DNA from: Acidobacteriota bacterium
Lineage (GTDB): Bacteria > Acidobacteriota > Thermoanaerobaculia > Thermoanaerobaculales > Thermoanaerobaculaceae
DNA length: 33,864 nucleotides
NCBI GenBank assembly: GCA_003158745.1
Contig: PMLC01000049.1
Coordinates: 738-34,601 of the forward strand
Direction of reading: 5' to 3'
Below, piece by piece: positions 1-8,375 of the stretch. The notes under the pieces were generated by a model, which worked only from the letters and a program-made list of their open reading frames with translations, did not search any database and was not told the DNA's origin. The number at the start of each line of letters is the position of its first letter. The stretch's first letter is position 1. Made by a program: the position numbers and the translations under genes.

Positions 1-115
1 AGCCGAGCAAGCCGAAGACCTCACGAGCGTTGACCGATAGGGTCAGAGAATCGACGGCCGCAAATGCGCCGAAGCGACGACTAAGAGCCTTGAGTTCCAG
101 AACGACGTCGCTCAT
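1..115 (-). CDS. ABC transporter ATP-binding protein, N-terminal fragment (runs off the left edge)
   Basis: Reading the minus strand from the ATG at 115 gives 38 codons up to the window edge. They begin MSDVVLELKALSRRFGAF, continue with AAVDSLTLSVNAREVFGLLG, and stop inside what should be the Walker A loop (GLLGxNGAGKST). This is the usual start of an ABC-type ATPase: a first beta strand, an aromatic residue near FGAFAAVD for the adenine ring, then the GLLG entry to the P-loop. ATPases starting this way often drive ABC-2 type exporters, but the partner permease lies outside the window. The start is 32 bp downstream of the oxidoreductase stop on the same strand, so the two may be co-transcribed. 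No clear Shine-Dalgarno is visible before the ATG. Confidence 0.8.
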   Translation of the reverse strand, partial: MSDVVLELKALSRRFGAFAAVDSLTLSVNAREVFGLLG

Positions 116-147
116 ATCGAAAGCGTAGCACGCTTATGGCTTGGAGA

Positions 148-1248
148 TCACGAAAGAACGCCAAGATCATCCTTGCTGAAACCAATCAGTTCGGAGGAAC
201 GCCCTTCGCGGATTTTCTGAGCCCATCCCGCGTCGGCGAGCAGGGGGCGGCCTACTGCCACCAAGTCAAAATCTCCCCGGTCGAAACGTCGGAGGAGTTC
301 ATCCAGAGAACTTGGCGTGGAGGTTTCTCCCTGAAAGGCCGCCAAGAAATCTCCTGAAAGCCCGATCGAGCCCACCGTGATGGTCGCTTTGCCAGTCAGT
401 TTCTTGGCCCACCCGGCAAAGTTCAAATCAGAGCCGATAAACTCGGCCTCCCAGAACCGCCGCTGCGAACAGTGGAAGATGTCAACACCCGCCTCCGCCA
501 GCGGAACCAGCCACGTCTCCATCTCGTGGGGCGTAGTGGCGAGCTTCGCGGCAAAGTCCTGAAGTTTCCACTGCGAGATGCGAAGACTGATCGGAAAGCC
601 CGGGCCAACGGCGTTGCGAACGGCCCGAATGAGTTCCACAGCGAATCGGGAGCGCTCCGCCAGACTCTGGCCTCCGTAACCATCTGTGCGTTGATTGGTG
701 GGGTGCCAAAAGAACTGGTCGATCAAATAGCCATGCGCTCCATGGATCTCGACCGCGTTAAATCCAAGTGCTTGTGCATCCGCCGCCGCTTGCGCGAACG
801 CACGGATCGTTTGCGCAATATCCTGTTGGGTCATTGCAACGCCGCCGATTGTTCCGGGCGTGACATAGCCCGAAGGGCCCTCAAACCCAGCGGGCGGCAG
901 CCAACCGGAATTGCCGGGAGTCACGACACCCACATGCCAGAGTTGCGGGGCCATGACGCCGCCCACGGCATGCACCTTGTCAATCACGGCCTTCCATCCA
1001 CGGAGTGACTTCTCGCCATAGAAATGGGGAATGTTCGGGTCGTGGGAAGAAGCTGGCCGATTGACCACAGTTCCCTCTGAAATAATCAGGCCGACGTCCC
1101 GTTCCGCGCGGCGAGCGTAGTAGTCCGCCACATCCGAAGTTGGCACGCCTCCAAGAGAAAACGAGCGTGTCATGGGAGCCATGACAATTCGGTTCTCGAG
1201 TTCGAGGGACTTCAAGCGGAATGGCTGAAAGAGCTGATAAGCAGTCAT
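148..1248 (-). CDS. Old Yellow Enzyme family NADH:flavin oxidoreductase (366 aa, complete)
   Basis: FMN-dependent TIM-barrel ene-reductase expected to reduce activated C=C bonds (enones, nitroesters, maleimides) with NAD(P)H in the cytoplasm; the physiological substrate cannot be read from sequence. The N-terminus has the family start LFQPFRLKSLELENRIVMAP followed by MTRS. Near residue 166 is the signature HGAHGYLIDQFFWHPTNQRT followed by DGYGG, carrying the substrate-anion-binding His. The C-terminal VAVGRPLLAD matches the FMN-phosphate-binding end of the barrel. Length matches NemA/XenB-type members. The ATG at 1248 follows a GGAG five bases upstream, which supports this start. It reads toward the ABC ATPase at the left edge. 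Its upstream flank is the degraded 1249-2440 stretch. Confidence 0.93.
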   Translation of the reverse strand: MTAYQLFQPFRLKSLELENRIVMAPMTRSFSLGGVPTSDVADYYARRAERDVGLIISEGTVVNRPASSHDPNIPHFYGEKSLRGWKAVIDKVHAVGGVMAPQLWHVGVVTPGNSGWLPPAGFEGPSGYVTPGTIGGVAMTQQDIAQTIRAFAQAAADAQALGFNAVEIHGAHGYLIDQFFWHPTNQRTDGYGGQSLAERSRFAVELIRAVRNAVGPGFPISLRISQWKLQDFAAKLATTPHEMETWLVPLAEAGVDIFHCSQRRFWEAEFIGSDLNFAGWAKKLTGKATITVGSIGLSGDFLAAFQGETSTPSSLDELLRRFDRGDFDLVAVGRPLLADAGWAQKIREGRSSELIGFSKDDLGVLS

Positions 1249-2443
1249 AGTTCTCCTACGCTGAGAATCGCGGCGAGCGCGTGAGGGAATGGAGCGAGAT
1301 GTCGTTTTGCCTTCATAGATTGCGGGAGTCTCCGAACCTGGGCCGACTCTACTACCGTCTTGCCGGCGTTGTGCCCTCGGAAAACGCTGATGAAGACGCC
1401 AAGCGCTTTGTGGAGAGGAACTCCCCTTTTCACCGTGGTCGATGATACGCCTGGAGAGAGGCGAGTCAAGGACCTTGTCGGGTAGAAATGCGGTGGTGGA
1501 GTGGGAAACTGCGCCGGAGACGTCGTGCTGAAGGAAGCCGACAGGCCCGCAAAGGCCTGCCCTGAATGTCTGCCAGGAAGGGTGCTAGCGAAGTTCCGTG
1601 GTCCGAAAATGTCAGGCGGCGCGCCGATTCGACGGGAGCACGCGATAGGCAGGCGGGCCTCGGCCTTCGGCGCCATTGGGCGTGAGAAGAGCGATGGTCC
1701 TGAGGATGACTTTGGGCTCGATGATGAAGGCGGCGATGCACAGCGTCTCGCTGCATCCGGGAAAGAGGAGGGGATTCAGCGCGTCGATGGGGCGGAGAAG
1801 CCCGGCGCAGCGTCGGCTCAGCGCTCGGCACTCTGGGTCGCTAACGGCTCGATGCTGAGTCTGATCGAGCCTTGATCGAGGTCGCCTATGTCGAGGTCGC
1901 GAGGCTTCGTAAGCGGGCGAATCGCAGGGGCCACGCACTCGTATGGCCTCTTGCGTTGCAGGGGGTGGATTTGTTTCCCCGTAGTCGGTCCGTCGGGCGA
2001 GAAGTGCAAGGATACCGTTGGTGGGCTGGACTCGGCGCCGCGGTGCCCGCGTCGGAGTTCGTGCGTCGCGATGAAAGGAAGCCGAGCCTGCCGATGCGCG
2101 CATGTCACGATGGCTCTTCCGAACCTCGGGTGTTCGGGTTCGGTGACCACAACTCGATCGCGATCGGAGCACCGGACCGAAGGCCGGAGGAGCGGGCCAT
2201 GACCGGTGCGGTAGTACACTCTCAAAAAGGTCGAGATGAGAGGTGAGAGCCGTGCATCGCCTCAAGTCGGGTCCGACGCAGACACCAAAGCAGGGCCATC
2301 GCGACGCAGGGGCGAGCCGGGGTCGGCGAGCGAAGCGAGCTCCGCGTCGAGGCGGCCGGGGCCCTCGAACGACGAGGGCGAATACAATCGTTGAAAAGTG
2401 CTGACGAGACGCTTCGCCCACGGCACCAAGGAAGAGATGGACA
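1249..2443. other. Gene-poor stretch between the OYE gene and the Cys-rich secreted protein
   Basis: No intact gene is supported here. Open frames exist on both strands, as is normal at this GC content, but their translations are rich in Arg, Pro and Ser and lack recognisable domains. The one recognisable relic is a transposase tail near 1612-1800 on the minus strand, listed separately. I saw no rRNA, tRNA or clear terminator. Confidence 0.5.
1612..1800 (-). pseudogene. Degenerate C-terminal fragment of an IS91/IS801-type transposase
   Basis: Minus-strand translation ending at the TGA at 1612 contains LLRPIDALNPLLFPGC, then SETLCIAAFIIEPKVILRTI. This follows the C-terminal pattern of IS91-type transposases, roughly RVFxxDPLxCPxCGGxMRxxAFIxdPxVIxrIL. 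The CPxCGG zinc-knuckle-like stretch is altered to FPGCSE, so a metal ligand is lost. The same frame stays open upstream to 2637 but is not recognisable there, and no catalytic HUH or tyrosine region was found. I read it as a decayed remnant, in keeping with the broken transporter nearby. The match is short and made by eye. Confidence 0.45.
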
Positions 2444-2458
2444 TTGCGGGGGTGCGAA

Positions 2459-2791
2459 ATGAGCGATAACCGGCGAATTGTTGTGAGATGGCTCGCACCC
2501 GGCGCCGCCTTGCTGATTGTTGCTGGGGTCGGCCGCACGGCCGACGCGCCGAAGCCGTGCTGCTTCGCGAACGACCGCTTCGCGGGGGTGTGCGAGGTTG
2601 TGCCGGAACAGGAGGAGACGTGCTCGGATGTTCTCAACTACCTGAACAACCCGGCCAGCACGGGGAGGACGTACTGCGGCTCCACGACCGTCCGTGGGGG
2701 ATGGTCGATGGTGAAGTGCTCCGAGGGGACCCCAACACCCACGACCGAGCCTTCGGGCGGCAAGACGACGGCCGTTGCGGATCGATGGTGA
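2459..2791 (+). CDS. Small secreted cysteine-rich protein of unknown function (110 aa)
   Basis: The protein starts with a basic n-region (SDNRRIVVRW) and a hydrophobic core (LAPGAALLIVAGVG) ending at an Ala-rich cleavage region (TADA), so it is probably exported. The mature part has six cysteines: a CC pair, then VCE, TCS, YCG and VKC, an even number suited to disulfides in the periplasm or outside the cell. The tail is Thr/Pro/Gly-rich. I do not recognise a family. Start choice is uncertain. ATG 2459 has GGGGGTG four bases upstream. A TTG at 2444 in the same frame has a better Shine-Dalgarno (AAGGAAGAG, seven-base spacing) and would add five residues. Confidence 0.6.
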   Translation: MSDNRRIVVRWLAPGAALLIVAGVGRTADAPKPCCFANDRFAGVCEVVPEQEETCSDVLNYLNNPASTGRTYCGSTTVRGGWSMVKCSEGTPTPTTEPSGGKTTAVADRW

Positions 2792-2937
2792 ACGGCGCGT
2801 CATCGAGGGTTCGCTGACGCGGCCCTTCTTGCCGATACGTATTGGTCCTCGTGCCGTCTTGAATGGGTCGTCGTCAGTCGTCGGAGCTGCTCGCAGGTGC
2901 TAGGATATGTTGAGAAGTCCGTTTTCTCGGAGGTCCG

Positions 2938-3402
2938 GTGTTGAGCCTTCGAACGCCAGCCGTAGGGTGCGGGTTCGTCGTGTTGTTGGTTGCGTGCGCC
3001 TTCACGCGCCATGGCACGCTCACGAAGACCCCATCGGAGATGGTCATCCCCATCTCGGTTGTGGTCAGGGAGGACTCCGCGACAATCCGCGGAACCAACC
3101 CCGAGAACGGCGAAAGCCTGGAGGGCCTCTTTCACATCGATCGCGAGGAACGTCCGCGAGCTCCGATCGGGTTGCCGGGTCCCCCTCCGCCGGTTGGGGG
3201 AGCGGTGAGCCCCGGCGTCGGACCCCGTCCAGCCACGGGCAGGCAGGCGATCCTCGAGATGGCGGGCCGCCTCGAGGGCGACAAGGGCACCAGTCTGCGA
3301 TGCGCCCTGGAGGTCAGGAAGGGTCTGAGGCTCCGGGGGGAGGGCGTGTGTCGGACTCTCGAAGGTCAAGAGGAGATCACGCTCTACAGAATTCGTTTCT
3401 AG
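2938..3402 (+). CDS. Putative small lipoprotein of unknown function (154 aa)
   Basis: The N-terminus (MLSLRTPAVGCGFVVLLVAC) is a short hydrophobic signal ending in a lipobox-like LVAC, predicting lipid attachment at that Cys and export to the periplasm. The mature part has a Pro/Gly-rich linker (LPGPPPPVGG) near the middle and ends with a beta-rich segment (RCALEVRKGLRLRGEGVC, then RTLEGQEEITLYRIRF). Two late cysteines could pair. No family was recognised. A GGAGG at 2929-2933 lies four bases before the GTG at 2938 and seven before an in-frame TTG at 2941; either could be used. It ends facing the broken transporter with only 73 bp between them. Confidence 0.55.
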   Translation: MLSLRTPAVGCGFVVLLVACAFTRHGTLTKTPSEMVIPISVVVREDSATIRGTNPENGESLEGLFHIDREERPRAPIGLPGPPPPVGGAVSPGVGPRPATGRQAILEMAGRLEGDKGTSLRCALEVRKGLRLRGEGVCRTLEGQEEITLYRIRF

Positions 3403-3475
3403 GCTGCGACTCTCTCTCCTGCACAGCGAGGCGGGATCAACACCGAGAAGAGCGCCGGGGCACGAGACAGGTCCG

Positions 3476-4589
3476 TCACGACTGACCGACCGGTTCCGGC
3501 GATGTGTCACTCGCCGCACGTCGCATCGCCCCGAGCAGCGTGGCGGCGAGCGCGAGCGCGACGGGCCCGATGAAGATGCCGAGCAGGCCGAAGGCGGCGA
3601 GGCCCCCGAAGACGCCGAGGAAGACGACGAGCGTCGAGAGCTCCTCGGCGCCCCGGATCAGCATCGGACGCAGCACGTTGTCGGCGAGGATCGAGGTGAC
3701 GACCATGCCCCAGGCGAACAGAAACACGGCCGAGCCCAGGTGGTCCGTCGAGAAGAGGTAGATCGGAGAAGAGGTAGATCGCCCCCGGGAAGCTACGCGA
3801 TCGCGGTCCCCCCGACCGGCAGCAACGACAGGACCGCCATCCCGGCTCCTGCCAGGGCGGGCGACGGAAGGCCGGCTATCCACCATCCGACGGCGCCGGT
3901 CAGGCCCTGGGCGAGCGCACACAGCAGGGACCCGCGAAAGATCGCCGCCAGCAGCGACTGCAGCGAGCCAGCGAACCGCTTTCGCCCCAGAATGTCCGTC
4001 GGCAGCAGGTCGAAGAGACCGTTGGCCATCTCGTGCCCGTCCTTCAGGAAGAAGAACAGCAGGAAGATCACCAGCACGAAGGTGAGCACGGCGTCAAACA
4101 CTCCCAGGACCAGCTTGCCGCTCACTCCGGCGGCGGCTGTGGAGGTTTTGGCTACGAAGCCGGCCGCCATCTTCTGGAAGTCTTCGGGCGAGATCCCGAG
4201 GCGGTTCTTGACCCCGTCGAGTGCCTCGGCCACCTTGGGGAGCGTGACGACGTCGGAGAACGACCTGACATGGAGATACGACAGCTTCGTCTCGACTCGA
4301 TTAGCGACATCGATCGCCTGGCTCGCCAGGACCCCGACGAACAGCCCCACCGGCAGGATCACGATGAGCGCGATGCCGATTGCGAACAGCGCTGCAGCGA
4401 GGCCTCTTCGCCGCGGTATCCTGCGCTCGATCGCCTGCCACGGCCCCTGGAACGCGACCGCCAGGATGATGCCCACGCGATCGCTGCCAGGAACGGCATC
4501 AACACGCGGTAGCAAAGGTAGCCGACCCCAAGCGTCGCGAGCAGGAAGAAAATGAACGTGTATACGCCAGAATGCTCGTTTCGATCCAT
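3476..4589 (-). pseudogene. AI-2E family transporter (PerM/YdiK-like), disrupted
   Basis: Three pieces of one AI-2E-family membrane protein lie in three minus-strand frames. The N-terminus starts at the ATG at 4589, behind a strong GGAGGG Shine-Dalgarno, and reads MDRNEHSGVYTFIFFLLATL to FLAAIAWA. The frame breaks near 4471, where one base appears missing, and resumes as IILAVAFQGPWQAIERRIPR through DAVLTFVLVIFLLFFFLKDG to LPVGGTAIA. There a TAG stands where this family usually has Trp. Just beyond, an extra G and a 16-bp tandem duplication (3750-3781) shift the frame again. The last piece reads IYLFSTDHLGSAVFLFAWG to FGLLGIFIGPVALALAATLL and stops at 3476. Several independent lesions argue for a real pseudogene rather than one sequencing error. 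Substrate in this family is often unknown despite the name. Confidence 0.85.
3750..3781. repeat. 16-bp perfect tandem duplication inside the AI-2E pseudogene
   Basis: The unit GAGAAGAGGTAGATCG occurs twice back to back at 3750-3765 and 3766-3781. Each copy encodes, on the minus strand, the IYLFS segment of the transporter. Because 16 is not a multiple of three, the duplication shifts the frame. Confidence 0.95.
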
Positions 4590-4730
4590 GACAGCCCTCC
4601 GGTGACGACGCGAAGTCCTATCACAGTGAACGGATGACGCCCGCGGAGGAACCGCGCCCACCGGGACGAGGCGCGTTGGTGCGCCGCCGGCTTGCGCGTC
4701 GAGCCCACCCGGCGGTCCGCGCGGGCCGGG

Positions 4731-7700
4731 CTACGGGGCGGCCTGGAACGCTTCGGCGACGAGACGGTCTTGCTCGGCCTGAAACACGCGGTGTGAACCG
4801 GTTGCGGGGCTCGGGTTTTCCGGTCGGCCGACGTAGGTGAGCGGCAGGCCCGGCGCGAGCTCGCGCAGGCGCGGCGCCGCGAAACTCCACGCACCCATGT
4901 TGGCCGGCTCCTCCTGGACCCAGCGGATCTCCCGCACGGAGGGAAGCGAGCGCAACAGGGCGCCGAGTTCCTCGGCGGGGAACGGGGCGAGGCGTTCCAC
5001 CCGCGCGATCGCGGTGCGGTCGTCCAGGTTCTTCGCGCGGTGTGCGAGGAGGTCGAACGCGACCTTTCCGCTGCACAGGAGGAGGCGTTCGGGGGCGGCC
5101 GGACCATCCGGGCCAGGCAGGACGGGCTGGAAGGACCCTTCGAATTCATCGGCGTGGCTCTTGGCGGCATCGGCGCGCAGCAGGCTCTTGGGGGTCATGA
5201 CCACCAGGGGAACGATGTGCGGCGCGTGCGCCTGCGCCCGCAAGAGGTGGAAGTACTGCGCCGAGGTGCTCGGCACCGCCACACGGATGTTGCCGCCGGC
5301 CGCGAGCTGGAGGAACCGTTCGAGCCGCGCGCTGGAGTGCTCGGGGCCCTGGCCTTCTGAGCCGTGCGGGAGGAGCAGCACCAGCTTGCTGCGCTGCTTC
5401 CACTTTTCCTCCGCCGACGCGACGAACTGATCGATGATGATCTGGGCACCGTTGGAGAAGTCGCCGAACTGAGCCTCCCACAGCACGAGGGCGTCGGCTC
5501 GGGCCACCGAGTAGCCGTACTCGAATCCGAGCACCGCGTACTCGGAGAGCAGGCTGTCGTAGACCAGGAACGGAGCCTGGGCGGGGTTGACGTGCTGCAG
5601 GGGCGTGTACTCCGCGCCGCTGTCCTGATCCACCAGCACGGCGTGGCGCTGCGAGAAGGTGCCCCTGCGGGAATCCTGACCGGACAACCGCACGGGGATC
5701 CCCTCGACGAGGAGGGAACCGAACGCGAGAAGCTCGGCGGTCCCCCAGTCCACTTCCGACTGCGCGAGCATCTGCCGTCGCTGGGCGAGTTGTCGCGCGA
5801 GCTTCGGGTGGACGTGGAACCCTTCCGGCACCGAAGTGGCGCGCTGCAGGATGCGATCGAGCGTCGGCAGCGGCACCGGCGGGGGCGGCGGCTCGGAGGG
5901 CGGTGCCGCGGGCGTCTTGGGCGCCAAAGAAATCGGCGGGAGGCTGCTCTCGTGTGTGGCCGCGAACGCGGCCTCCATGCGGTCCTGGAAGTCCTTCAAG
6001 GCCGCTTCGGCCTCCTGCAGGGAGAAGTCGCCGTGGTTGACGAGCCGCTCGGTGTAGAGTTTTCGCACGGAGCGGCGGTCGCGGATCTTGGCGTACATGA
6101 TCGGTTGCGTGTACGCGGGCTCGTCCGCTTCGTTGTGGCCCCACCGACGGTAGCCGACGACGTCCACCACGACGTCCTTCCTGAACTCGCGCCGGAACGC
6201 GAGCGCGAGGTCCATGACGTGGACGCACGCTTCCGGGTCCTCGCCGTTCACGTGGAAGACCGGGGCCTGGACCATCTTGGCGACATCGGTTGCGTACACC
6301 GAGGATCGCGCGTCGGCGGGAGAGGTCGTGAAGCCGATGCCGTTGTTGACCACGATGTGGACGGTCCCCCCCGTGCGGTAGCCCGACAGCGCGCTCATGT
6401 TGAGGGTCTCGGCGACGACGCCTTGACCGGCGAAAGCTGCATCGCCGTGCACGAGGACCGGCAGCACCTGCTCGTGCCCGGTATCGTTTCGCATGTCCTG
6501 CAGCGCTCGCGCCATTCCCTCGACGACCGGGTCCACCGCTTCGAGGTGGCTGGGGTTGGAGGCCAGCGTGATGTGCAGCTGCCCACCGGCGGGACTCGAG
6601 TACGTGCCGGTCGCGCCCAAGTGGTACTTGACGTCGCCGGTCCCCTCACGGGAGAGCGGGTCGATGTTCCCTTCGAACTCCCGGAAGATCTTCTCGTAGC
6701 TCTTGCCGAGAATGTTGGCCAGAACGTTGAGGCGGCCGCGGTGGGCCGTTCCGAGCACGACCTCTGCGATGCGGGCCTCCACCGAAGCGGAGAGTACGCG
6801 ATCGAGCATCGGTATCAGGGACTCGAGCCCTTCAAGGGAGAAGCGCTTGTGGCCGACGTACTTGGTGTGAAGAAAACGCTCGAACGCCTCGGCGGCGTTG
6901 AGCATCGCGAGCGTACGGCGCTTGCCGGCGGCGTCCAGCCACCCGGCCGGGTCCGCGCCCTCGACCCGCCTCTGGATCCACGCCTTCTGGTCCGGCTCCT
7001 GGATGAACATGTACTCGACGCCGAGCGTGCCGCAGTACGCCTCGCGGAGGATGCGCAAGATCTCGCGCAGCGTGGCGCGCTCGTGGCGGCCGACATTGAG
7101 GGTGTAGAACTCCCGGTCGAGGTCCCAGAGCGTGAGGCCGTGCCGTTCGAGCTCAAGCTCAGGGTGGGTCGGGATCTCGGTCGAAAGGGGGTTGACGTGG
7201 GCCACCAGGTGGCCGCGGACCCGGTACATGTTGATGAGCGCCAACACGCCGGCCTGCTTTCGCACCAGCGCGTCCACCCCGCGGTCGGAGAAGTACGGGT
7301 TGACGTCGGTCGCGAGGCGGACAGGCTCGTGGGGCACGGCGAGGGACTCGAAGACTTCCTCGTAGTAGCGCTGCTGGCCGGCGAGCAGCGCCGCGACCCG
7401 GCCCAGGAATTCGGCGCTCTCGGCGCCCTGGATCACGCGGTGGTCGTAGGTGCAGGTCAGGCTCAGCACCTTGCTGACTCCGAGGTGGGCGAGAGTCGCG
7501 GGGTCCGCGAGCTGGTACTCGGCCGGGTAGCCGATGCTGCCGGCTGCCACGATCAGACTCTGGCCGGCCATCAGTCGAGGAACGGACTGCGTGGTGCCCA
7601 ACATCCCCGGGTTGGTGAGAGTCACGGTGGTGTCGGCGAAGTCCTCGGGCGTAAGCTGGCCTGCCTGCGAGCGCCGGATCAGCTCGTTGTACGCGGCGAA

Positions 7701-8312
7701 GAACGTCGCGAACTCGAGCGTCTCGGCGTGCTTGATGCTCGGCACCACGAGACCGCGCGTGCCGTCGCGCCGCTCGATGTCCACCGCGATGCCGAAGTTG
7801 ACGTGCTCGGCCGTGTAGCGGTGGGGTGCGCCCTCGATCTCCACGAAGAGCGACCTCATGCCCGGCATCCCGCGGAGCGCCTTCACGAGTGCCCACGCCA
7901 GCAGGTGCGTGAAGCTCACCTTGCCGCCGGTGAGCTCGGCAAGGTGCTGGTTCATGAGCGACCGGTTCTCCTCCAATAGCCGGACGGAGATCGTCCGGAC
8001 CGAGGTGGCGGTGGGCACCGATAGGCTGGCCTGCATGTTCTCAACCAGCCGTTTGGCGGGCCCGACGATCGGCACCGTGGTGCGCACCGGCGCGAGCGCC
8101 GGACGGCCCGGAGCCTCGACCGGGACGGCCGCGGGAGCCGCGAGCGCCGTCGGCGGTAGTGCGACGCGCCCGGCGGCGGGGCGGTAATCGGAGAAGAACT
8201 CGCGCCAGCTCTCGCTGACCGACTCGGGACGCTCCTTAAACTCGCGGAACATCTCGTCGATCAGCCAAACGTTGGGGCCAAACGACACCGAGCTGGTTTT
8301 CTCGTCGCTCAT
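4731..8312 (-). CDS. kgd: Multifunctional 2-oxoglutarate dehydrogenase E1/succinyltransferase E2 fusion (Kgd type, 1193 aa)
   Basis: TCA-cycle enzyme acting on 2-oxoglutarate with thiamine diphosphate. Domain order: an E1 N-terminal segment (NVWLIDEMFREFKERPESVS, residues ~14-33); a Pro/Ala linker; an E2 acyltransferase catalytic domain (~80-320) with the active-site motif TYDHRVIQG (His ~291); then the full E1 part with the diphosphate-binding GDAAFAGQGVVAE near 622, NNGIGFTT near 658 and a transketolase-like C-terminal half. There is no lipoyl domain, as in actinobacterial Kgd, where the lipoyl group comes from a separate protein. Length fits that family (about 1200 aa). The ATG at 8312 gives a natural N-terminus, though no clear Shine-Dalgarno precedes it. 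It lies 63 bp downstream of the GH94 gene on the same strand, so read-through is possible, but function ties it to core metabolism. Confidence 0.95.
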   Translation of the reverse strand: MSDEKTSSVSFGPNVWLIDEMFREFKERPESVSESWREFFSDYRPAAGRVALPPTALAAPAAVPVEAPGRPALAPVRTTVPIVGPAKRLVENMQASLSVPTATSVRTISVRLLEENRSLMNQHLAELTGGKVSFTHLLAWALVKALRGMPGMRSLFVEIEGAPHRYTAEHVNFGIAVDIERRDGTRGLVVPSIKHAETLEFATFFAAYNELIRRSQAGQLTPEDFADTTVTLTNPGMLGTTQSVPRLMAGQSLIVAAGSIGYPAEYQLADPATLAHLGVSKVLSLTCTYDHRVIQGAESAEFLGRVAALLAGQQRYYEEVFESLAVPHEPVRLATDVNPYFSDRGVDALVRKQAGVLALINMYRVRGHLVAHVNPLSTEIPTHPELELERHGLTLWDLDREFYTLNVGRHERATLREILRILREAYCGTLGVEYMFIQEPDQKAWIQRRVEGADPAGWLDAAGKRRTLAMLNAAEAFERFLHTKYVGHKRFSLEGLESLIPMLDRVLSASVEARIAEVVLGTAHRGRLNVLANILGKSYEKIFREFEGNIDPLSREGTGDVKYHLGATGTYSSPAGGQLHITLASNPSHLEAVDPVVEGMARALQDMRNDTGHEQVLPVLVHGDAAFAGQGVVAETLNMSALSGYRTGGTVHIVVNNGIGFTTSPADARSSVYATDVAKMVQAPVFHVNGEDPEACVHVMDLALAFRREFRKDVVVDVVGYRRWGHNEADEPAYTQPIMYAKIRDRRSVRKLYTERLVNHGDFSLQEAEAALKDFQDRMEAAFAATHESSLPPISLAPKTPAAPPSEPPPPPVPLPTLDRILQRATSVPEGFHVHPKLARQLAQRRQMLAQSEVDWGTAELLAFGSLLVEGIPVRLSGQDSRRGTFSQRHAVLVDQDSGAEYTPLQHVNPAQAPFLVYDSLLSEYAVLGFEYGYSVARADALVLWEAQFGDFSNGAQIIIDQFVASAEEKWKQRSKLVLLLPHGSEGQGPEHSSARLERFLQLAAGGNIRVAVPSTSAQYFHLLRAQAHAPHIVPLVVMTPKSLLRADAAKSHADEFEGSFQPVLPGPDGPAAPERLLLCSGKVAFDLLAHRAKNLDDRTAIARVERLAPFPAEELGALLRSLPSVREIRWVQEEPANMGAWSFAAPRLRELAPGLPLTYVGRPENPSPATGSHRVFQAEQDRLVAEAFQAAP

Positions 8313-8375
8313 GGCGCTATGGTAAATCCTACAGGTCCAGAAAGATTCCCGACTGAGACAGCAATCGAGGTCAAG

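Noticed and set aside
1612-2637. 341-codon minus-strand frame taken as a whole gene
   Set aside because: Only the last ~60 residues resemble a transposase. The rest is Arg/Pro/Ser-rich noise, part of it antisense to the Cys-rich protein gene.
3476-4589. Programmed frameshifting in the AI-2E transporter
   Set aside because: There is also an in-frame TAG and a 16-bp duplication, and no slippery heptamer is needed to explain the breaks; decay is simpler.
4590-4730. Terminator after kgd
   Set aside because: Only weak five-pair stems such as GGCGC/GCGCC near 4670-4685, with no T-tract on the minus strand.
5364-7979. 871-codon open frame on the plus strand opposite kgd
   Set aside because: It is fully antisense to a strongly conserved enzyme, its translation is Arg/Gly/Val-rich without domains, and long antisense frames are expected at this GC content.
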